Source of the DNA: Algihabitans sp965233705
Lineage (GTDB): Bacteria; Pseudomonadota; Alphaproteobacteria; Kiloniellales; DSM-21159
Assembly: GCA_965233705.1 (NCBI GenBank)
Contig: CBDDTF010000003.1
Location: 930,001 to 994,000, forward strand
Length of the DNA: 64,000 nucleotides
Direction: 5' to 3'
Shown: positions 15,881 through 23,237 of the stretch, piece by piece
Position numbering within the stretch: the first letter of the stretch is position 1
Layout: each line of letters starts with the position of its first letter
Translations under genes and position numbers: made by a program
Notes under the pieces: model-generated
Database searches by the model: none
The model's input: only the letters and a program-made list of their open reading frames with translations
What the model was told of the DNA's origin: nothing

Positions 15881-17617
15881 TCAGTCGCGCTGCAGCCGGT
15901 AGAGCGTGATGGTGAGGTCGTCCCCCTTGGAGTAGTTCAGCCCCTCCAGGCTGTCCACCGCCACGGCCTCGGCGCCGGCCGCCTGCAGGGTGGCCTGGAA
16001 GGCCTCGGCCTCCTTCTGGGTCACCGCGGCCAGGCCGCAGGCGGGATCGGCGAGCAGCGCGCGCGCCGCGCCCTCGCCGCCGATGCCCACCTGGGTCTCG
16101 GTGCCCAGCAGGAAGACCAGACTGGGCTCGCCGTAGCCGCCACTGGCCAGCACCGTGTCGGGACAGGGCTTGACCGCCGCCACCCGCTCGGCCAGGCGCG
16201 GCGAGAGGCGCAGCGGGTCCAGCCCGTCGAGGGTGAACTCCCAGACCGGCGCGGCGAAAAGGAAGCCGCCGGCCACCAGGGCCGCCACCAGGTTCCGCAA
16301 GGGGGCGCGGTCGAGGTGGCGCAGCACGTAGACCGCCATGGCCGCCAGCGGCAGTACGGCCAGCAACGCGGCGGGACTGGGCGCGCCGGTCAGGTGGATC
16401 GGCGCGCCGATCACGGCCAGGCCGAGCAGCAGCGACACCAGGGCGAAGAGGCCGATGGTCACGCGCCGGGACCAGCGCTCCAGCCGAGGCCGGCCGACCT
16501 GCCAGCCGGCCAGGCCGGCCGCCGCGGCCAGCAGCGCGATCGCCGGGAAGGTCGGCATGGTGTAGTGCAGCAGCTTGGTCGCCACCAGCTCGAACACGAT
16601 CCAGGTCGGCAGGATCCAGGCCAGCAGGAAGCGCACCGCCGGCGCGCGCCGCTGCACCCAGACCCAGGGCAGCGCCAGCCCGGCCAGCAGCGAGAAGGGC
16701 CAGAAGGTCACCCAGAAGGTCGCGAGGTAGTAACCCGGCGGGGCGCCGTGCGATTCCTGGCCTTGGGCGACCTTGCCGAGCAGGTCGCTGCCGATCGCCT
16801 CGCGGAAGAAGGCGCCGTCGGTGGCGACGTAGATGGCGGCCAGCCAGGGCACCACCATGAGCAGGGCGAGCGGCAGGCCCCAGTGGATGCGCAGCCGCCC
16901 GAGCCAGCCGAGGTTGCGCTCCAGCCCGCAGAGGGCGACCAGGGTCAGCGCGCTGACCATGAGGTTGATCGGCCCCTTGACCAGGCCGCCGAGGCCGAGG
17001 GCGAGCCAGAACAGGGCGACCAGCCCCGCCCCGCTGTCGCGCCCGGTCTTCCAGTCGAGATAGAGCCGCGCGAGCGCGCCCTGGGCCAGCACGATGGTGG
17101 CCAGCAGCATGGCGTCGGTCTTGGCCAGCCGCGCCTCCACCGACAGCAGGATGCAGCCCGCCATCATCAGTGCGCCCAGTACCGCCGCCTGCGGTCCGAC
17201 CAGACGGGTGCCCGCCCAGGCGGTCAGCAGCACCGCCAGGGTCGCGCCGAGCAGGGACGGCAGGCGGTAGACCCAGATCTCGGCGGCCTCCGCCCCGCCG
17301 GCCAGCGCGGCGGCGGCGGCCTGCATCCAGTAGATGCCGACCGGCTTCTTGTGCCGGCCCTCGTCCTGGAAGCGGATGTCGACGTAGTCGCCGCTCTCCA
17401 GCATCTGCTTGCTGGCCTGCGCGAAGCGCGCCTCGTCGCGGTCGACCGGCGGCAGATCGAAGAAGCCGGGCAGGAAGAAGGCCAGCGCGACCAGCGCCAG
17501 GGCCAGGTACATCCAGCCCGGCAGGCGGCGCGACTCGCCCGGCCCCCCGTGGCCCGGCCCCCCGTGGCCCGGCCCCCCGTCGCCCGGGGCCGTTGTCGCA
17601 TCGGTCGGCGCCGCCAT
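15881..17617 (-). CDS. ArnT-like (GT39/GT83) membrane glycosyltransferase
   Basis: The 578-residue protein has about a dozen transmembrane segments after a Gly/Pro-rich cytoplasmic leader. The first periplasmic loop carries the family acidic motif in PPVDRDEARFAQASKQML and the HKKPVGIYWMQ segment. Such enzymes take a sugar from a polyprenyl-phosphate donor and put it on lipid A or another acceptor. The ATG at 17617 overlaps the stop of the Lab_N gene by one base (TGATG). The leader is encoded by a three-copy 15-bp repeat giving G-G-P-G-H. The exact sugar and acceptor are unknown. Confidence 0.9.
   Translation of the reverse strand: MAAPTDATTAPGDGGPGHGGPGHGGPGESRRLPGWMYLALALVALAFFLPGFFDLPPVDRDEARFAQASKQMLESGDYVDIRFQDEGRHKKPVGIYWMQAAAAALAGGAEAAEIWVYRLPSLLGATLAVLLTAWAGTRLVGPQAAVLGALMMAGCILLSVEARLAKTDAMLLATIVLAQGALARLYLDWKTGRDSGAGLVALFWLALGLGGLVKGPINLMVSALTLVALCGLERNLGWLGRLRIHWGLPLALLMVVPWLAAIYVATDGAFFREAIGSDLLGKVAQGQESHGAPPGYYLATFWVTFWPFSLLAGLALPWVWVQRRAPAVRFLLAWILPTWIVFELVATKLLHYTMPTFPAIALLAAAAGLAGWQVGRPRLERWSRRVTIGLFALVSLLLGLAVIGAPIHLTGAPSPAALLAVLPLAAMAVYVLRHLDRAPLRNLVAALVAGGFLFAAPVWEFTLDGLDPLRLSPRLAERVAAVKPCPDTVLASGGYGEPSLVFLLGTETQVGIGGEGAARALLADPACGLAAVTQKEAEAFQATLQAAGAEAVAVDSLEGLNYSKGDDLTITLYRLQRD
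17541..17585. repeat. Three-copy 15-bp tandem repeat at the start of the ArnT-like gene
   Basis: GGCCCCCCGTGGCCC repeats at 17541, 17556 and 17571, the third with one change. The unit is in frame and encodes G-G-P-G-H three times in the cytoplasmic leader of the transferase. Confidence 0.85.
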
Positions 17618-17979
17618 CAGCTCGGCCGGCCTTCCGAGGCGTCGAGCCGGGCGGCCTCGCGCGCCCGGGCCGCGCGCAGCTCGCGCTTCTCCTTCCAGAT
17701 GAAATAGAGGTTGCGGCTGTAGACCGTCACGCCGGCGCACTGGCCGAGGATGATCACCGGGTCCGCCCGATGGATGCCGTAGGCCAGCACGATCATCCCG
17801 CCGCCGATGGAGAAGTACCAGAAGACCTCCGGCACGACGCTGCGCCGCGCCCGCTCGGTGGCGATCCACTGCAGCAGGAAGCGCATGAAGAACAGCGACT
17901 GGCCGGCCAGCCCGATCACCACCCAGGTGAATTCGATGCTGGTCAGCTGGTTCCACCAGGCCGTAATGCCGTCAAGCAC
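17617..17979 (-). CDS. Lipid A biosynthesis N-terminal domain (Lab_N) protein
   Basis: The 120-residue protein has three hydrophobic segments and the Lab_N signature region GQSLFFMRFLLQWIATERA followed by VFWYFSIGGGMIVLAYGI and YSRNLYFIWK. Lab_N proteins are small membrane proteins often paired with polyprenyl-phosphate glycosyltransferases. The start is GTG at 17979. It sits between the GT2 and ArnT-like genes and overlaps the latter by one base, so the three probably act together, perhaps in moving or presenting the lipid-linked sugar. Confidence 0.88.
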   Translation of the reverse strand: MLDGITAWWNQLTSIEFTWVVIGLAGQSLFFMRFLLQWIATERARRSVVPEVFWYFSIGGGMIVLAYGIHRADPVIILGQCAGVTVYSRNLYFIWKEKRELRAARAREAARLDASEGRPS

Positions 17980-18010
17980 GCAAGGGTCCTTCGTTCGCTG
18001 TGGGCCGGCC

Positions 18011-18808
18011 TCAGTCCGGGCTGACCAGGGGGCGCTTGGTGCGCCGGATCAGCCAGATCACGCCGGCCAGATCGACGAGGCCCACCAGGCCCCGCCGCCA
18101 GTTGGTGTACTTGGAGCGGCCGGCGCCGCGCGGCCGGTGGTTCACCGGCAGGTAGCGCGCCTGCCACCCCCAGGCCTTGACCAGCGCCGGCATATAGCGA
18201 TGCCGCGAGTCGAAATAGGGCAAGGCTTCGTAGATGTCGCGCCGCACCACCTTCAGGCCGCAGCCGCTGTCCGGGCAGTCGTCCTGTAGCAGCGTCGCGC
18301 GCAGCAGGTTGGCCGCGCGCGAGGCGAGACGCTTGGACAGGCTGTCTCGGCGCTTGACACGGGTGCCCTGCACCAGCCCCAGCCGGCCGCTCGCGTCGCC
18401 GCGGGCGATCTCCAGCAGCTTGGGGATGTCGGCGGGGTCGTTCTGCCCGTCGCCGTCCAGGGTCACCACCCAGGCCCCGGCGCTGGCGCGCAGACCGGTC
18501 CAGATGCCGCGCGACTGGCCGCCGCGCCGGGCGTGACGCAGCGGCAGCAGATTGGGGTGGCGCCGCTGCAGCTCGGCCAGCACCTGCGGCGTTTCGTCGG
18601 TGCTGGCGTCGTCGACGATGCAGATCTGGCATGGGCCCTGCCCCGCCACAGCGGCGGCGATCTCCGGCACCAGGCTGCGCAGGTTCTCCGCCTCGTTGAA
18701 GGCGGGCACCACCACGGCGAAGCCGACCGCCGCCGCCTGCGGCGCGGCGTCGGCGTCGTCGGTCTGCACGTCCCTGGCATCGGTCTGCTGCGGCAAAACT
18801 GCGCCCAT
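18011..18808 (-). CDS. GT2 glycosyltransferase (polyprenyl-phosphate sugar synthase, DPM1/ArnC type)
   Basis: The 265-residue GT2 protein shows the nucleotide-sugar fold: VVVPAFNEAENL (about 32-43), CIVDDASTDET, the metal-binding TLDGDGQNDP and the later DSGCGLK and HRYMPAL acceptor-side motifs seen in dolichol- or undecaprenyl-phosphate sugar synthases. It lacks the C-terminal membrane pair of many ArnC proteins apart from one weak hydrophobic stretch. It would load a sugar on undecaprenyl phosphate for the ArnT-like enzyme downstream. GGAAAGGG precedes the start. Confidence 0.9.
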   Translation of the reverse strand: MGAVLPQQTDARDVQTDDADAAPQAAAVGFAVVVPAFNEAENLRSLVPEIAAAVAGQGPCQICIVDDASTDETPQVLAELQRRHPNLLPLRHARRGGQSRGIWTGLRASAGAWVVTLDGDGQNDPADIPKLLEIARGDASGRLGLVQGTRVKRRDSLSKRLASRAANLLRATLLQDDCPDSGCGLKVVRRDIYEALPYFDSRHRYMPALVKAWGWQARYLPVNHRPRGAGRSKYTNWRRGLVGLVDLAGVIWLIRRTKRPLVSPD

Positions 18809-18973
18809 CGCGGCGGCCCTTTCCGGTTCGCGCTGGTACTAGCCGCCACCCGCCGGGCGGTCAAGCAAGGCCGGCCCCCGCGTCGCCCCCAGGCGGGTCA
18901 TGCCGCCGACCGCAAGCTTAGCGCCGGCGCCTCCGCCCGGTCGACCCGGCGGCGGACGCGGGCTGGCAAACGC

Positions 18974-19005
18974 GATCGCGGCGGCCCGCCGGAGCCGCCG
19001 CGATC
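18974..19005 (-). terminator. Hairpin downstream of ilvD (possible terminator)
   Basis: A perfect 12-bp stem, GATCGCGGCGGC (18974-18985) with GCCGCCGCGATC (18994-19005), has an 8-base loop, 26 bases past the ilvD stop on the minus strand. The stem is followed on that strand by GCGTTTG, a short T-run only. The rest of the 222-base gap up to the GT2 gene shows nothing else recognisable. Confidence 0.55.
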
Positions 19006-19030
19006 TGTCACACGACGTAAGAAAGGCGCC

Positions 19031-20767
19031 CTAAACGTCTGCGTAGACGTGAGTTTCTTCTTTACCGCCCGGGTGGGTGACGGCGCCCTTCTCGGCCGAG
19101 CCGACGGTCTGGGCGTACTTCCAGAGGGCGCCGGAATTGTAGTCGTGGCCGCGCGGCTGCCAGGCTTTGCGCCGTTCGGCCAGCTCGGCCTCCGAGAGCT
19201 CCACGTCGAGCACCCCGGCCTCGGCGTCGATGACGATCATGTCGCCGTCCTTGAGCAGGCCGATGGGGCCGCCGACCGCCGCCTCGGGGCCGACATGCCC
19301 GATGCAGAAGCCGCGGGTGGCGCCGGAGAAGCGGCCGTCGGTGATCAGTGCGACCTTGTCGCCCATGCCCTGGCCGTAGATCGCCGCGGTGGTCGCCAGC
19401 ATCTCGCGCATGCCGGGGCCGCCCTTCGGCCCCTCGTAGCGGATGACGAAGATGTCGCCTTCCTCGTACGCGCGCGCCTGAACAGCCTTGAAGGCGTCCT
19501 CCTCGCAGTCGAAGCAGCGGGCGGGGCCGCGGAACTTCAGATTCTGCATGCCGGCGACCTTCACGATCGCGCCCTCGGGGGCCAGCGTGCCCTTGAGGCC
19601 GACCACGCCGCCCCAGGGCGACAGCGGATTGCTCAGGCGGCGAACCACGTCCTGGTCCTCGGGGAAGACGATGTCCTCCAGGTTCTCGGCCAGGGTCTTG
19701 CCGGTCACGGTGATGCAGTCGCCGTGCAGGTAGCCGCCGTCGAGCAGCTCGCGCAGCAGCACCGGCACGCCGCCGATCTCGAACATGTCCTTGGCGACGT
19801 AGCGCCCACCCGGCTTGAGGTCGGCGATGTAGGGGGTGCGGCGGAACACCTCGGCCACGTCGTGCAGGTCGAAGTCGATGCCGCACTCGTGGGCGATCGC
19901 CGGCAGGTGCAGCGCGGCGTTGGTCGAACCGCCCGAGGCCGCGACCACGGTGGCGGCGTTCTCCAGCGCCTTGCGGGTGACGATGTCGCGCGGGCGCAGG
20001 CCGGTGGCCAGCAGGTCCATCACCGCGCGGCCCGAGGCCTCGGCATAGGCGTCGCGGCTCTCGTAGGGCGCCGGCGCGCCGGCCGAGCCCGGCAAAGCCA
20101 GGCCCATCGCCTCGGACACGCAGGCCATGGTGTTGGCGGTGAACTGCCCGGCGCAGGAACCGGCCGAGGGACAGGTCACGCACTCCATCTGGTGCAGCTC
20201 CTCCTCGTCCATCTGGCCGGAGGAATGCTTGCCGACGGCCTCGAAGAGGTCCTGCACCGTGACGTCGCGGCCCTTCCAGCGGCCGGGCAGGATGGAGCCG
20301 CCGTACATGAACACGCTGGGCACGTTGAGGCGGACCATCGACATCATCATGCCGGGCAGCGACTTGTCGCAGCCCGCCAGGCCGACCAGGGCGTCGTAGC
20401 AGTGGCCGCGCATGGTCAGCTCGACCGAGTCGGCGATCACCTCGCGGCTGACCAGGGAGGACTTCATCCCCTGGTGGCCCATGGCGATGCCGTCGGTCAC
20501 GGTGATGGTGCAGAATTCGCGCGGGGTGCCGCCACCGCCCTTGACGCCGCGCTTGACCACCTGGGCCTGGCGCGACAGCGCGATGTTGCAGGGCGCAGCC
20601 TCGTTCCAGCAGGTGGCGACGCCGACGATGGGCTGGTTGATCTCCTCCTCGGTCAGCCCCATGGCGTAGAGGTAGGAGCGGTGCGGCGCCTTGTCCGGGC
20701 CCAGGGTGGTATGGCGGCTGGGCAGCTTGGTCTTGTCGAAACGCTTCTTGCCCTCGTCGAGCGGCAT
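19031..20767 (-). CDS. ilvD: Dihydroxy-acid dehydratase
   Basis: IlvD makes the 2-oxo acid precursors of valine, leucine and isoleucine. The 578-residue product shows the Fe-S cluster cysteines in VGLAGCDKSLPG and MECVTCPSAGSCAGQF, plus an early Cys in VATCWNEAAPC, and the C-terminal GRFSGATRGFCIGHV region. The ATG at 20767 is chosen because GAGGAGGAGG lies directly upstream; the 51 codons before it belong to the leader. It is single in its orientation block, between a GT2 gene and an adenylate cyclase gene. Confidence 0.96.
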   Translation of the reverse strand: MPLDEGKKRFDKTKLPSRHTTLGPDKAPHRSYLYAMGLTEEEINQPIVGVATCWNEAAPCNIALSRQAQVVKRGVKGGGGTPREFCTITVTDGIAMGHQGMKSSLVSREVIADSVELTMRGHCYDALVGLAGCDKSLPGMMMSMVRLNVPSVFMYGGSILPGRWKGRDVTVQDLFEAVGKHSSGQMDEEELHQMECVTCPSAGSCAGQFTANTMACVSEAMGLALPGSAGAPAPYESRDAYAEASGRAVMDLLATGLRPRDIVTRKALENAATVVAASGGSTNAALHLPAIAHECGIDFDLHDVAEVFRRTPYIADLKPGGRYVAKDMFEIGGVPVLLRELLDGGYLHGDCITVTGKTLAENLEDIVFPEDQDVVRRLSNPLSPWGGVVGLKGTLAPEGAIVKVAGMQNLKFRGPARCFDCEEDAFKAVQARAYEEGDIFVIRYEGPKGGPGMREMLATTAAIYGQGMGDKVALITDGRFSGATRGFCIGHVGPEAAVGGPIGLLKDGDMIVIDAEAGVLDVELSEAELAERRKAWQPRGHDYNSGALWKYAQTVGSAEKGAVTHPGGKEETHVYADV

Positions 20768-20933
20768 GGCGCCCTCCTCCTCCTCGTCGTCGCGTGGCTC
20801 GTCTTCGGCTCGTCTCACGGGGCCGCGCCTATTTGCGCAGCGCGGCGCGGAGATTTTTTCGGTCGTGAGGGAGCCTAGTCGAGCAAGCGGGCCCGGCTCC
20901 ACCGCTTTTTGCGGATGCAAGGGTTGCGCGCGG

Positions 20934-23165
20934 CTACTTTTCGCGGGCGACGAAGACCCCGTCCCAGTCCGGCCCCGGCGGGTCGCGCTCCAGCGCGGCG
21001 AGCCGCGCCTGGTAGAGACGGTAGAGCGGCGCCAGCCAGTCCGGCGCCAGCGTGGCGGCCGCAGCGAAGGCGCTGCGGGCCGCGTCCCAGTCGCCGGCCC
21101 GATAGGCGGCGAGCGCCGCCGCCTGCCGCGCGATCAAGTCGGCCGCGCCGGGCGCGTCGGCCGCCGCGTCCAGCAGCGTGTAGATGCGCACCGGCGCCTG
21201 CTTGCCGACCACGCGCACGCGGTCGAGCTCCAGCCAGGCGAAGCCCGGGGCGGCCGCCGGCAGGCTCTGGCCGGCGACGATGTCGAGGCCGTAGGTCTTC
21301 GACAGGCTCTCCAGGCGCGAGGCGAGGTTCACCGTGTCGCCGATCGCCGAGTAGTCGAAGCGCTGGGCCGAGCCCATGTTGCCGACGTTGGCCGGGCCGC
21401 TGTTCAGGCCGATGCCGATCCCCAGGTCCGGCGCGTCCAGCTCTCGCCTCAGCGCGGCGAAGCGCGCGCGCATGTCGAGCGCCGCCCGACAGGCCCGTGC
21501 GGCATGGTCCGGCTGATCGAGCGGCGCGTTCCAGAAGGCCATCAACGCGTCGCCCATGTACTTGTCGACCGTGCCGCCGGCGGCCATCACCGCCTCGGTC
21601 ATCGGCGTCAGGAAGGCGTTGAGGAAGCGCGTCACCTCCGCGGCGCTCAAGCGCTCCGACAGGCCGGTGAAGCCGCGCAGGTCGACGAACAGCAGGGTCA
21701 GCTCGCGGGTCTCGCCGCCCAGCCGCAGGCGCCCGGGCTCGCGCGCCAGCCGCTCGACCAGGGCCGGCGCCAGGTACTGCCCGAAGGCGCCGCGGATGCG
21801 GCTGCGCTCGCGTTCGCTCAGCAGGTATTGTGCCGTGGTGACGCAGAGGTAGGCGGCGACCACGGCGAGCGCCGGCGCCACGGGGTCGAGCAGCAGCCGC
21901 GCCTCGGCGAAGGCGAGCCAGGAGGCGCCGGCGAGCGCCGCCAGGAGGCCGAGGCCGAGCAGCGCGCCCCAGAGCGCGCCGAGAAGGGGCGCGGCGGCGG
22001 CGACCAGCAGGCCGGCCGCGGCCAGGCCCAGCAGCTCGGCCCCGCGCGCCCAGTCCGGCCGCGCCAGGTGCGTGCCGAGCAGCATCTGCTCGATCATCTG
22101 GGCCTGCACCAGCACGCCCGGCTCGGCGGCGCGCAGCGGCGTCGCGCGCAGGTCGCGCAGGCCCGGCGCCGAGGTGCCGATCAGCACGATGGTGCCCTCC
22201 AGGCGCTCGGCCAGCGCGGCCCGGGAGGAGTCCAGCGCCCAGGCGGCGGACACCACCCGTTGCGGCGCCGGGACGGCGTAGCGCACCCAGAGCTCGCCGG
22301 TACGGGTCAGCGGCACGTCCAGCGGTCCGATTTTGAGGGCGGAGAGTCCGCTCTGCCCGGCGCCGACCTGGCCGCTGGCGTCGACCGAGCGGCTGATCAG
22401 GGTGGAGGCGCCGAAGGCGACCCGCAGGGCCTCCACCGCCAGTGCCGGGTAGACTTCGCCATCCAGGGCGACCAGCAGCGGCACGCGGCGGATGACGTTG
22501 TCGCGGTCCGGGCTGAGGGAGAGCAGGCCGAGCCCCGTGACCGCCTGCTCGACGGCCGGCAGGTTGCGCACCAGGCCGTCGAAGCGCTGCAGCACGGGGG
22601 CCGGATCGCTGCCGCCATGGGCGAAGCCGGCCTTGCGCGGCGGCAGGGTCTCGGCCGGCGTGCCCGCCGCCGCCTGCCCCGCCGCCGCCTGCCCCGCCCC
22701 GCTCGCGCCGCGGGTCGCCAGGACACCGCCGACGGTCGGTGCGGCGGCCAGCGCCTCGGCGAAGACGGCGTCGTGGTCCGGCAGCCGCGCCACCAGGCCC
22801 TCCAGCCCCTCGAGCTCACCCCATTGCCGCCAAAGCGCGGTCATCTGGCGCGGCGAGGTGCGGTCCGGCTCGCTGAACACCATGTCGAAGGCGATCACGG
22901 CCACGCCGGCGCGCTCGAGGCGCTCGACCAGGCGCGCCAGCAGGGTGCGCGGCCAGGGCCACTGCCCGAAGCGCGCCAACGCGGCCGCGTCGATGTCGAC
23001 CACGCGCACGGCCGCGTCGCGGTAGGGGCGCGGCGCGAGCTGCTGGTAGAGGTCGAAGCTCTTCAGCCGGGCGACCTGCAGCGGACCGGGGTCGGCCGCG
23101 CGCAGGGCGGCGACCGCCGCGACCACGCAGAGCCCGAGCAGGACGACCAGAAGACGGCGCGGCAT
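20934..23165 (-). CDS. CHASE2-domain class III adenylate/guanylate cyclase
   Basis: The 743-residue protein begins with a membrane anchor (about 4-22), then a large periplasmic CHASE2 sensor (about 30-340) containing VVDIDAAALARFGQWPWPR and VIAFDMVFSEPD, then about three transmembrane helices (about 350-430) and a class III cyclase domain (about 465-650). The cyclase shows metal-binding Asp in LLFVDLRGFTGLSERL, KYMGDALMAFWNAP, and the FDYSAIGDTVNLASRLE motif. A short TPR-like end follows. It should sense an extracytoplasmic signal and make cyclic nucleotide; the ligand is unknown. A 15-bp repeat (22666-22695) lengthens the CHASE2 loop with A-G-Q-A-A. Confidence 0.92.
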   Translation of the reverse strand: MPRRLLVVLLGLCVVAAVAALRAADPGPLQVARLKSFDLYQQLAPRPYRDAAVRVVDIDAAALARFGQWPWPRTLLARLVERLERAGVAVIAFDMVFSEPDRTSPRQMTALWRQWGELEGLEGLVARLPDHDAVFAEALAAAPTVGGVLATRGASGAGQAAAGQAAAGTPAETLPPRKAGFAHGGSDPAPVLQRFDGLVRNLPAVEQAVTGLGLLSLSPDRDNVIRRVPLLVALDGEVYPALAVEALRVAFGASTLISRSVDASGQVGAGQSGLSALKIGPLDVPLTRTGELWVRYAVPAPQRVVSAAWALDSSRAALAERLEGTIVLIGTSAPGLRDLRATPLRAAEPGVLVQAQMIEQMLLGTHLARPDWARGAELLGLAAAGLLVAAAAPLLGALWGALLGLGLLAALAGASWLAFAEARLLLDPVAPALAVVAAYLCVTTAQYLLSERERSRIRGAFGQYLAPALVERLAREPGRLRLGGETRELTLLFVDLRGFTGLSERLSAAEVTRFLNAFLTPMTEAVMAAGGTVDKYMGDALMAFWNAPLDQPDHAARACRAALDMRARFAALRRELDAPDLGIGIGLNSGPANVGNMGSAQRFDYSAIGDTVNLASRLESLSKTYGLDIVAGQSLPAAAPGFAWLELDRVRVVGKQAPVRIYTLLDAAADAPGAADLIARQAAALAAYRAGDWDAARSAFAAAATLAPDWLAPLYRLYQARLAALERDPPGPDWDGVFVAREK
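22666..22695. repeat. Two-copy 15-bp tandem repeat inside the cyclase gene
   Basis: GCCGCCGCCTGCCCC occurs twice in direct succession at 22666 and 22681. It is in frame and encodes a repeated G-Q-A-A-A in a CHASE2 loop. Confidence 0.75.
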
Positions 23166-23237
23166 GCGGCTCTTCTACGCCCGCGCCGGCGGTGCTGGCA
23201 ATCGCCCGCGCGCTGCGGCGCTGGCGGCCCCGGCGCC

